A DNA stretch of 47,624 nucleotides from an uncultured bacterium (lineage in GTDB: Bacteria > UBP6 > UBA1177 > JAKLFG01). A program made the translations under genes and the position numbers. Within the stretch, counting starts at the first letter, position 1, and every line of letters starts with the position of its first letter. The DNA is taken from NCBI GenBank assembly GCA_937871295.1, contig CALMRE010000175.1, positions 1-47,624 of the forward strand, given 5' to 3'. Positions 7,626 through 14,676 of the stretch are shown in pieces. A model generated the notes under the pieces. That model searched no databases and was not told the DNA's origin. It saw only the letters and a program-made list of their open reading frames with translations.

Positions 7626-8549
7626 ATGAAACGGATTCGCGAATTCTTCACCGTCAACGGCCGCGAGAAAGTGCTCGCGCTGCTCGCCACCTTCGCCATC
7701 TGGGCCGGCGTCATCGCGAGCCGCGAGGAGCCGGTGAACTTCACCGTGAAGGTCCGGTTCGATACCGGCAACGACCGCATCGTCACCACCTCCCGTCCGG
7801 AGGAGACGGTCCACGTGCAGGCGAAGGGAAGCGTTTTCGCCGTGGCGCAGGTGGCGGCGAGCGATCTCGAGGTGGTCATCGACGCGACGCGACGCGACCC
7901 GGGCCGCGCCGTCTATTTCCTCGATGAGCGCGAGATTCCGCTGTCGCGCTACCTCAAGATAGAGCAGATCATGCCGCGTGACATCTCTTTCACGGTATCC
8001 AATCGCGGATCCAAGACGGTGAACGTGGATCCCTCGCTCGACGGTCAGCCCAAGAAGGGCTACAAGATAGCGGGGGTGCGGAGCAAGCCCGCCTCCGTGC
8101 TGGTGACCGGCCCCGAAGAGATCGTCGCGGCGCTCGAAACGGTGCCGACCGAACCGGTCGACCTTACCGGCATCGCGGAGACCTTCACCCGCGCCGTCCG
8201 GATATCGCCGGGGCAGCCGGGCGTCACGACCGCCGGAGAGGAGGGGACGGTCGAACTTACCGTCGCTATAGAACGCGATCTCCGCGAACTGACCCTGTCG
8301 CGCGTGCCGCTCTATGTCGACGGAGAACTGCCCGCCGAGATCGAACCGGCCTACATCGCCGTCCGGGTCAAAGGGCCCGCCGAAAGTATCGAACAGCTCG
8401 CCGTGCGGGGCCTCAAGGCGTTCGTGCAGAGCCTCCCGGCGCGGCTCTATGTGGTCGATCGCTACTATTTCAAGGACATGCCTTCCGGCATAGAGATACT
8501 CGAGATGGAAAAGGTCAAACAGGTAACGGTACGCAGGAAGAACCCATGA
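7626..8549 (+). CDS. cdaR: CdaA regulatory protein CdaR (YbbR domains)
   Basis: This 307-residue protein has one N-terminal membrane segment (about 16-33, LALLATFAIWAGVIA) followed by an extracytoplasmic region of tandem YbbR-like beta repeats, each with a pattern such as KPASVLVTGPEEIV....VPTEPVDLTG (around 155-185). In other bacteria CdaR binds CdaA through the membrane and tunes c-di-AMP production. It is recognised from its context between cdaA and glmM and from the YbbR repeat pattern. The gene starts 3 bases after the cdaA stop and overlaps the glmM start by 4 bases (ATGA), showing translational coupling. Confidence 0.9.
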   Translation: MKRIREFFTVNGREKVLALLATFAIWAGVIASREEPVNFTVKVRFDTGNDRIVTTSRPEETVHVQAKGSVFAVAQVAASDLEVVIDATRRDPGRAVYFLDEREIPLSRYLKIEQIMPRDISFTVSNRGSKTVNVDPSLDGQPKKGYKIAGVRSKPASVLVTGPEEIVAALETVPTEPVDLTGIAETFTRAVRISPGQPGVTTAGEEGTVELTVAIERDLRELTLSRVPLYVDGELPAEIEPAYIAVRVKGPAESIEQLAVRGLKAFVQSLPARLYVVDRYYFKDMPSGIEILEMEKVKQVTVRRKNP

Positions 8550-9907
8550 CACGAAAACTTTTCGGCACCGACGGCGTCCGCGGCACGGCCAACGCCTTCC
8601 CGGTGACGGTCGACAACGCCCTTATCCTCGGCCGCACCGTGGTCCGCTGTTTTCAGCGGACCAGCCCGATCCGCGAAGGGAAGCACCGCATCGTCGTCGG
8701 CAAGGATACCCGCCTCTCCTCCTACATGCTCGAAGCGGCCATGGCGGCCGGCATCTGTTCTGCGGGCGCCGACGCGATACTGCTCGGGCCGCTCCCGACC
8801 CCCGGCATCAGCTTCATCACCCGCTCGATGCGGGCCGACGCAGGCGTCGTTATTTCGGCCAGCCACAATCCCTACTTCGACAACGGCATCAAGTTCTTCA
8901 CCAAGGACGGCATGAAACTGACCGACGAGGCGGAACTCGAGATAGAGACGGCCTTTCACAAAGATACGGTCGACAGTCTCCCGACCGGCAAAGGAGCGGG
9001 GAAGATCTACCGCGTCAACGACGCGCAGGGCCGCTATGTCGAATTCCTCAAGGCCAGTTTCCCGCGCGATCTCACGCTCGACGGGATGCAGATATCGCTC
9101 GACTGCGCCAACGGCGCCGCCTACCTCGTCGCCCCGACCATATTCTCGGAACTCGGTGCGGCGCTGAAAGTCTACGCCAAAACGCCCAACGGTGAGAACA
9201 TCAACGACAACTGCGGTGCGCTCCATCCCGAAAATGTCGCCGGGAAGGTGGTTGCTGACAGCGCGGACATCGGCATATCGCTTGACGGCGACGGTGACCG
9301 CGTCATCCTCGTCGACGAAAAAGGGGAGATCGTGGACGGCGACCGGATCATCGGCGCGGCGGCGCTTTACCTGAAAGAACAGGGGAAGTTGGTGAACGAC
9401 CGCGTGGTCACCACCATCATGACCAATGTCGGGCTTGAACTCTACCTCAAGGACAAGGGGATCGCGATGTCGCGCACCGGCGTGGGCGACCGCTATGTCT
9501 CCGAGGAGATGCAGCGGACCGGCGCCATCGTCGGCGGCGAGAATTCGGGCCACATCATCTTCAGCGAATTCAACCCGACCGGCGACGGCATCCTCACCGC
9601 GCTCCAGATACTCGCCATCATGCAGAGAAGCGGCCGGAAACTCTCCGAACTGGTCGCCGGGATCCCGCTTTTCCCGCAGGTGATGAAGAAGCTCACCGTT
9701 GCGCAGAAGATACCGCTTAAGGACCTTCCGAAGACGACAAAGGCGATAGCCGACGGTGAGAAGGCGATCGGCCGCGGCCGCGTGGTGGTCCGCTATTCCG
9801 GTACCGAACCGGTGCTCCGCGTCATGGCCGAAGGCGAGGACGAATCGAAGTGCGCGGCGGTCGTCGCCGCCATCATGGACACCGCGAAGAAAGAACTGGG
9901 CACATAA
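8546..9907 (+). CDS. glmM: Phosphoglucosamine mutase
   Basis: The enzyme converts glucosamine-6-phosphate to glucosamine-1-phosphate for UDP-GlcNAc and peptidoglycan. The 453-residue protein has FGTDGVRG at the start, ISASHNPYFDNGIKFF with the phosphorylated serine S106, the metal loop SLDGDGDRV (around 239-247), GGENSGHI (sugar binding) and RYSGTEPVLRVM (phosphate binding) near the end. All expected motifs are intact. The last codons (KKELGT) are encoded in GAAGAAAGAACTGGGC, which recurs 1.8 kb downstream after the inserted ATPase/DUF4276 pair. The gene therefore kept a complete end when that DNA entered. Confidence 0.97.
   Translation: MTRKLFGTDGVRGTANAFPVTVDNALILGRTVVRCFQRTSPIREGKHRIVVGKDTRLSSYMLEAAMAAGICSAGADAILLGPLPTPGISFITRSMRADAGVVISASHNPYFDNGIKFFTKDGMKLTDEAELEIETAFHKDTVDSLPTGKGAGKIYRVNDAQGRYVEFLKASFPRDLTLDGMQISLDCANGAAYLVAPTIFSELGAALKVYAKTPNGENINDNCGALHPENVAGKVVADSADIGISLDGDGDRVILVDEKGEIVDGDRIIGAAALYLKEQGKLVNDRVVTTIMTNVGLELYLKDKGIAMSRTGVGDRYVSEEMQRTGAIVGGENSGHIIFSEFNPTGDGILTALQILAIMQRSGRKLSELVAGIPLFPQVMKKLTVAQKIPLKDLPKTTKAIADGEKAIGRGRVVVRYSGTEPVLRVMAEGEDESKCAAVVAAIMDTAKKELGT
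9886..9901 (+). repeat. Left direct repeat: glmM 3' end
   Basis: GAAGAAAGAACTGGGC at the end of glmM is identical to 11689-11704. The two copies bound the AAA/DUF4276 gene pair. The first is followed by ACATAA and the second by GCGTAG, so both close a frame reading KKELG. Confidence 0.85.
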
Positions 9908-9945
9908 TAATTTCATAGGGGCGAGAGTAGGTGTTGGAGGAATAG

Positions 9946-11136
9946 ATGAAGATCGAGTCGTTACGACTGAAGAACTTTCGTGCGTTTCGTGATGTGGAAA
10001 TGCGCGATATTCCGAATTTCGCGGTTATCGTCGGCGCCAACGGAACCGGCAAATCGACCCTGTTCAATGTATTTGGTTTTCTGCGCGACGCCATGACGGG
10101 CAATGTCAATAGTGCCCTGCAAAAATTGGGCGGCAGCCGTGGCTTTGACGAGGTAAAGAGTCGGGGTGCGGAAGGAAACATCGAGATAGAGATCAAATTC
10201 AGAGAGAATGCGTCTTCTCCGCTTGCAACATATTTTCTCTCATTAGACGGGAAAAATGGCATTGCTAAGGTGGAGCGAGAAGTATTAAAATATCGACGCG
10301 GAAGCAAAGGGCAGCCATGGCATTTTCTTGATTTCTCAAACGGAGACGGAACTGCGGTTATTAACGAGGTTGAAACCGACATCAAGCAGGAAAGTTTGCT
10401 TAAACGAGAACGGCAACAACTTAAATCCCCCGACATACTTGCCATCAAGGGTCTTGCCCAGTTCGAGAAATTTCCCGCAGTCAAAGCATTGGGAAATCTT
10501 ATAGAAAATTGGCATGTCTCCGACTTTCATATCAACCGTGCTCGTTCGGAACAGGAGTCGGGATACGCGGAGCATTTATCGAGCGAAGGAGAAAACCTCG
10601 CACTTGTGACACAATATCTCTACAACAATCACCGTGTCGTTTTCGATACGCTCTTGAAAAAGTTGGCCGAAAGAGTTCCCGGCATTACCAAAGTCGAGGC
10701 AAAGCCAACCGAAGAAGGAAAGATACTACTCAAATTTCAGGATCAGGAATTTACCGATCCATTTCTTGCTCGTTTCGTTTCTGACGGTACGATAAAGATG
10801 TTTGCCTATCTGGTACTTTTATATGATCCAAAACCGCACCCGCTTTTGTGTGTTGAAGAGCCGGAGAACCAACTTTATCCCGCATTACTCACGGAACTGG
10901 CCGAAGAGTTTCGTAGCTATTCTCGGCGTGGTGGACAGGTTCTTGTCTCGACCCATTCGCCTGACTTTCTTAACGCCGCTGCGCTTGATGAGGTGTTCTG
11001 GCTCGTTAAAGAAAAGGGATACACTAGCATCAAGCGGGCGAGCGAAGACGAGCAAATACGGGCATATATGCAGGATGGCGATAAGATGGGGTATCTCTGG
11101 AAGCAGGGCTTTTTTGAGGGAGCCCATCCCGCATGA
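9946..11136 (+). CDS. AAA_21-type ATPase (RecF/OLD-like), putative defence protein
   Basis: This 396-residue protein has an ABC-type ATPase core split by a central insert. MKIESLRLKNFRAF is typical of RecF/OLD/SMC-like ATPases, with Walker A VGANGTGKSTL (27-37), Walker B LLCVEEPE and the switch region LVSTHSPDFLNAA near 340. No nuclease domain is fused. Its start follows TTGGAGG (9934-9940). The downstream DUF4276 gene overlaps by 4 bases, so the two are coupled, as in two-gene defence systems where an ATPase sensor controls a TOPRIM-like effector. Defence is inferred from family habits and context. Base composition is clearly more AT-rich than glmM. Confidence 0.85.
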   Translation: MKIESLRLKNFRAFRDVEMRDIPNFAVIVGANGTGKSTLFNVFGFLRDAMTGNVNSALQKLGGSRGFDEVKSRGAEGNIEIEIKFRENASSPLATYFLSLDGKNGIAKVEREVLKYRRGSKGQPWHFLDFSNGDGTAVINEVETDIKQESLLKRERQQLKSPDILAIKGLAQFEKFPAVKALGNLIENWHVSDFHINRARSEQESGYAEHLSSEGENLALVTQYLYNNHRVVFDTLLKKLAERVPGITKVEAKPTEEGKILLKFQDQEFTDPFLARFVSDGTIKMFAYLVLLYDPKPHPLLCVEEPENQLYPALLTELAEEFRSYSRRGGQVLVSTHSPDFLNAAALDEVFWLVKEKGYTSIKRASEDEQIRAYMQDGDKMGYLWKQGFFEGAHPA

Positions 11137-11687
11137 GGTATATTGCCTTTTTTCTCGAAGAAGAATCGGCTCAAGAACTGCTGAAAGGATTGCTTCCCCG
11201 ACTTTTACCGTCGGGTGTCGAGCCGCGGTATATCGTTTTCGAGGGGAAAAGCGATCTGGAAAGTCAACTCGCCGGCAAACTGCGGGGTTGGCGGCTTCCA
11301 GAGACGCGGTTCGTCGTTTTGCGGGACAAAGATTCGGCCGATTGCCGGGAGGTCAAGGAGCGTCTTCGAGCGCTTTGCATCGCTGCGGGAAAGACAGAGA
11401 CGCTCGTTCGGATAGCCTGCCATGAGATCGAGAGTTGGTATCTCGGTGATCTAAGCGCGGTGGAACGGGCTTTTGAAATAAAAGGAATTGCGAAGCAACA
11501 GGGTAAGTCAAAATATCGTGATCCTGATAAGATCGCTGCTCCGGTGCAAGAATTGAGGAAGATAACCCGCGATGCCTATCAGAAGGTTTCCGGCTCACGG
11601 TCGATAGGTCCTCTTCTGTCGCCGGAGGAGAATCTTTCGCATAGTTTCAAGGTGTTCGTTCAAGGGATACAGAAACTACTGAAGTAA
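11133..11687 (+). CDS. DUF4276 family protein, TOPRIM-like
   Basis: This 184-residue protein has the features of DUF4276: an acidic N-terminal motif FFLEEESAQELL (E9-E11) after a first strand, a DxD-type motif VVLRDKDSAD (D65, D67), and the signature ACHEIESWYLGD (96-106). A glutamate plus DxD layout is that of TOPRIM nucleases/topoisomerase-primase folds, so a metal-dependent nuclease is likely. It overlaps the ATPase gene by 4 bases (ATGA). The ATPase-plus-TOPRIM pairing resembles PARIS (AriA/AriB) and RloAB-type systems, but DUF4276 is a different family from DUF4435, so I do not give those names. Confidence 0.82.
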   Translation: MRYIAFFLEEESAQELLKGLLPRLLPSGVEPRYIVFEGKSDLESQLAGKLRGWRLPETRFVVLRDKDSADCREVKERLRALCIAAGKTETLVRIACHEIESWYLGDLSAVERAFEIKGIAKQQGKSKYRDPDKIAAPVQELRKITRDAYQKVSGSRSIGPLLSPEENLSHSFKVFVQGIQKLLK

Positions 11688-11688
11688 T

Positions 11689-11704
11689 GAAGAAAGAACT
11701 GGGC
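11689..11704 (+). repeat. Right direct repeat: second copy of glmM 3' end
   Basis: GAAGAAAGAACTGGGC, identical to 9886-9901. It lies one base after the DUF4276 stop codon (TAA 11685-11687) and closes with GCGTAG, as if the original glmM terminus (KKELGA) were left here. It marks the right edge of the inserted segment. Confidence 0.85.
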
Positions 11705-11742
11705 GCGTAGGGCCGCTTTTCTGATCGGGGGGACATGACCGC

Positions 11743-12561
11743 ATGACATACAAGGTGCTAAAAGTTTTAAGTATTTTAACGCTATTGCTCTCAGCGTGTG
11801 GCGGGAAGGAGAGTTATACCGAAAAAGAATATCTGGAAGATGCTTTTCTGGCAACTTGCACGAAATATCAAAAATGCGACAACACGGCATTCAGTAACAA
11901 GTTTTCTTCCATAGGCGATTGCGTAGAAAACTATAAAAAAGAAAAAGACTCGAATTCTGGCGACGATGCCATAACTTATCGGCCGGTTTGCGGTAGCGAT
12001 TATATGTTCGATCCCGATGCCGCCAAACGAGCGGCAGCCTGCCTGTCTGCCGGAGATTGTCAATTCTGGGATCTCGAGGATGTTTACAGCAGCACCTGCG
12101 CTTATTTGGAAGAAGTGTGTCTTGAGCGGTGCAGTAATAAAGGAGAAAAAAAGTGCGCGAACAATGTGGTGAGAGAATGTAATGGGCAAACGTGGGAAGA
12201 AAAAGAGGATTGCGACCTGACCGATAAGGAGTGTCTTCAATCTGCCGGTGCCGCGGAGTGTCTTCCCCCGAGCTGTACCGGTGACGAGATGAAATGCGTA
12301 GGTCGTCTGTTGCTGGAATGCAAAGACACCGTTTTTGAACAAACCGACTGCGGAGAGACCTGTAATACCTGCGCGACGGGGAAAGGGTGTGTTCCGCGCG
12401 ACGATGCCTGTTTGACCGATGGTCAGATGAAATGTGAGGGAACCAAGGTTTTCCAGTGTGTTGAGTGTGATTGGGCTGATATATGGGATTGTGCCACACA
12501 GGGACAACGCTGTGTCCTTGTCGGTGAAAATGTTGTTGCTTGTGAGAATGGCCCTTTGTAG
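11743..12561 (+). CDS. Cysteine-rich lipoprotein, function unknown
   Basis: This 272-residue protein has a lipoprotein signal peptide with lipobox LLSAC (C19). The rest is secreted and rich in paired cysteines. The second half contains about four imperfect repeats of the type K C..N.V.EC....W....DC (for example KKCANNVVRECNGQTW, MKCVGRLLLECKDTVF, MKCEGTKVFQCVECDW), probably small disulphide-bonded modules. GGGGGGAC nine bases upstream sets the start at 11743. Composition is AT-richer than pdxJ downstream. It is not recognisable as an enzyme; surface binding or structural roles are possible. Confidence 0.8.
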   Translation: MTYKVLKVLSILTLLLSACGGKESYTEKEYLEDAFLATCTKYQKCDNTAFSNKFSSIGDCVENYKKEKDSNSGDDAITYRPVCGSDYMFDPDAAKRAAACLSAGDCQFWDLEDVYSSTCAYLEEVCLERCSNKGEKKCANNVVRECNGQTWEEKEDCDLTDKECLQSAGAAECLPPSCTGDEMKCVGRLLLECKDTVFEQTDCGETCNTCATGKGCVPRDDACLTDGQMKCEGTKVFQCVECDWADIWDCATQGQRCVLVGENVVACENGPL

Positions 12562-12574
12562 CGTTCCCGAATGC

Positions 12575-12602
12575 TTGCATTTTAGCGGTACTGCGGTAGC
12601 AT
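12575..12602 (+). promoter_or_regulatory. Promoter of pdxJ-acpS
   Basis: TTGCAT (12575-12580), 16 bp, TAGCAT (12597-12602), 30 bases before pdxJ. Confidence 0.6.
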
Positions 12603-12631
12603 TCCTCCGCATATAGATAAGGGAGTGAACC

Positions 12632-13363
12632 ATGCATCAGCATAAACTCGGCGTGAACATCGACCATGTCGCGACACTGCGGCAGGCGCGCGGCACCAAA
12701 TATCCCGATCCGGTCTTCGCCGCCCTCATCGCCGAACAGGCGGGCGCGTCGAACATCACCCTCCACATCCGTGAGGATCGTCGCCATGCGCAGGAACGCG
12801 ATCTGGAACTTATCCGGAAAAGCGTCGGCATCAAGGTGAATCTTGAGATGGCGATGACCGCCGACCTCAAGCGGGTCGCCCTTGCCCACCGTCCCCACTC
12901 CTGTACGCTGGTTCCCGAAAAGCGGCAGGAATTGACGACCGAAGGGGGCATGGATCTTTGTAGCGACCGATACGCGGGACTCAAGAAATACATCGCCGAT
13001 CTGAAAAAAGCGGGGATCGAGGTGTCGCTTTTCATCGATCCCGACGATACGCAGGTAACGATGGCGCGTAAACTCGGCGCCGATGCGGTCGAGTTCAACA
13101 GCGGCCGCTACGCCGAGGCCGAAAACGATAAAAAAGCGGCGGCCGAGATCGAGCGGATACGGAACGCGGCGGTGTTCGCCCTCTCCAACGGGCTCAGGGC
13201 CCATGTCGGTCACGGCATCAACTATCACAATGTTCATCCGCTCGTTGAGTTGGGACTGCTCGAAGAATTCAATATCGGTCATGCCATCGTGGCGCGTGCC
13301 GTGATGGTCGGCTTCGAGAGGGCGGTGAAGGAGATGCTCGAACTTTTGAAGAGCGCGCGATGA
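12632..13363 (+). CDS. pdxJ: Pyridoxine 5'-phosphate synthase
   Basis: PdxJ condenses 1-deoxyxylulose-5-phosphate with 3-amino-2-oxopropyl phosphate to give pyridoxine 5'-phosphate (DXP-dependent vitamin B6 pathway). The 243-residue protein matches the family length and has GVNIDHVATLRQARG (8-22), ITLHIREDRRH (43-53), VNLEMAMT, an SLFIDPD strand, and the closing GLRAHVGHGINYHNV (phosphate binding). GGGAG precedes the ATG. It overlaps acpS by 4 bases; pdxJ-acpS is a common pair in proteobacteria. Confidence 0.97.
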   Translation: MHQHKLGVNIDHVATLRQARGTKYPDPVFAALIAEQAGASNITLHIREDRRHAQERDLELIRKSVGIKVNLEMAMTADLKRVALAHRPHSCTLVPEKRQELTTEGGMDLCSDRYAGLKKYIADLKKAGIEVSLFIDPDDTQVTMARKLGADAVEFNSGRYAEAENDKKAAAEIERIRNAAVFALSNGLRAHVGHGINYHNVHPLVELGLLEEFNIGHAIVARAVMVGFERAVKEMLELLKSAR

Positions 13364-13689
13364 TCCGCGGCGTCGGCATCGACATCGCGGTGATCGACCG
13401 GTTCCGTAACGCCGATCCGGCGCTCCTTGACCGTATCCTCGCCCCCGCCGACCGCGACTACACCGGCAAGTTCGCCGACCCGTCGGCCCATATCGCCGGT
13501 TTCTGGGCGGCGAAAGAGGCGCTGGTCAAGGCGCTTTCCCGCACCGACATCGCCTTCAACCGGGTGGCCGTGCTCCACGAACCGAACGGCCGTCCCTATT
13601 TCGATTACCGTCCCGACGAGGGGCGACTCCATCTTTCCATATCCCACGAAAAGGAACACGCCGTCGCCGTCGTGATCTGGGAAGAGTAA
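13360..13689 (+). CDS. acpS: Holo-[acyl-carrier-protein] synthase
   Basis: AcpS transfers 4'-phosphopantetheine from CoA to the serine of apo-ACP. The 109-residue protein starts with RGVGIDIAVIDRFRN, whose Asp binds Mg, and has FWAAKEALVKAL (the FAAKEA signature with a Trp inserted in place of the usual residue) and LHLSISHEKEHAVAVV. It is slightly shorter than the E. coli enzyme (126 residues) but holds the metal-binding Asp and Glu. It overlaps pdxJ by 4 bases (ATGA) and is followed after 6 bases by a DMT transporter. Confidence 0.94.
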   Translation: MIRGVGIDIAVIDRFRNADPALLDRILAPADRDYTGKFADPSAHIAGFWAAKEALVKALSRTDIAFNRVAVLHEPNGRPYFDYRPDEGRLHLSISHEKEHAVAVVIWEE

Positions 13690-13695
13690 CGGTCG

Positions 13696-14595
13696 ATGAG
13701 TATCCCTTTCATCGGTGAGATCGCGGCGCTGCTGACCGCCTGCTGCTGGGTCATATCGTCGCTTTCGTTCCAGACGGCGGGGCGCAAGGTCGGATCGCTT
13801 CCGGTCAACATCATCCGCATCGTGCTCGGCTTCTTATTTCTTTCCGGTTATTTGACGATCGCCCGCGGGGCGCCCATACCGTTGGACGCCACGCCGCATG
13901 CGTGGTTCTGGCTGTCGCTTTCGGGGGTGGCGGGGTTCCTCTTCGGCGATCTCCTGCTGTTCAAGGCGTTCGTCGTGGTCGGGGCGCGCACCTCGATGCT
14001 CGTGATGTCGTCGGTCCCGGTGCAGGCGGCGGTCATCGGCTATTTCCTGATGGACGAGACCCTTACGCCGCTGGGACTCATCGGGATGGCGGTCACCATC
14101 GGCGGCATTGCGCTGGTGGTGCTCAAAAAGAACGGGGACGCGGGCGACGGATCGCCGCGCGACCATAAGCGGGGCCTGCTCTACGCCTTCGGCGGCGCCT
14201 TCGGACAGGCGGTCGGCCTGATACTGTCGAAGTACGGCATGGGCGACTTCGATCCCTTCGCGGCGACGCAGATACGGGTCATCACCGGCGTGATCGGCTT
14301 CATCGCGCTGGTCACCTACCTCGGCGCGTGGGGTCGGGTCACGGCGGCGCTGCGCGATATCCGGTCGATGGGCTTCATCGCCAACGGCGCCTTCTTCGGC
14401 CCGTTCATCGGGGTGTCGCTGTCGCTCCTAGCGGTCCAGCATGCCCCGACCGGCATCGCCGCCACCATCATGTCGACCACCCCGGTCCTCATCATCGCCC
14501 CGGCGGTTCTTATATTTAAGGAGAAGGTCGGCCTGCGCGAGATCACCGGCGCCCTCATCGCGGTGGCGGGCGTGGCGCTGCTGTTCCTCCGGTGA
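13696..14595 (+). CDS. EamA/DMT-family transporter
   Basis: This 299-residue protein has about ten hydrophobic helices in two EamA halves (about 5-140 and 160-298), the usual drug/metabolite transporter plan. A cytoplasmic break KKNGDAGDGSPRDHKR separates the halves. Family members export amino acids, metabolites or drugs; the substrate cannot be told. The gene sits 6 bases after acpS and is likely the last gene of that operon, because a strong promoter for the next gene lies right after its stop. Confidence 0.88.
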   Translation: MSIPFIGEIAALLTACCWVISSLSFQTAGRKVGSLPVNIIRIVLGFLFLSGYLTIARGAPIPLDATPHAWFWLSLSGVAGFLFGDLLLFKAFVVVGARTSMLVMSSVPVQAAVIGYFLMDETLTPLGLIGMAVTIGGIALVVLKKNGDAGDGSPRDHKRGLLYAFGGAFGQAVGLILSKYGMGDFDPFAATQIRVITGVIGFIALVTYLGAWGRVTAALRDIRSMGFIANGAFFGPFIGVSLSLLAVQHAPTGIAATIMSTTPVLIIAPAVLIFKEKVGLREITGALIAVAGVALLFLR

Positions 14596-14604
14596 AAAAA
14601 ACAG

Positions 14605-14633
14605 TTGACATTGGCAAGCGTTCCCACTAGGCT
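14605..14633 (+). promoter_or_regulatory. Promoter of the subtilisin gene
   Basis: Consensus TTGACA (14605-14610), 17 bp, TAGGCT (14628-14633), 44 bases before the chosen ATG. It overlaps an in-frame earlier TTG, which is thereby excluded as start. Confidence 0.65.
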
Positions 14634-14676
14634 CCGCTCAACGAGGTGGATAGAACATATTTTTTTGGAGGTGCCG

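Noticed and set aside
9946-11687. PARIS (AriA-AriB) or RloAB defence system
   Set aside because: The layout is similar, but the second protein has the DUF4276 signature rather than that of DUF4435 (AriB) or RloB, so the name would be a guess.
14605-14676. Longer N-terminus for the subtilisin
   Set aside because: It would begin in the -35 box of the promoter and hide the signal peptide; the ATG at 14677 has a good ribosome site.
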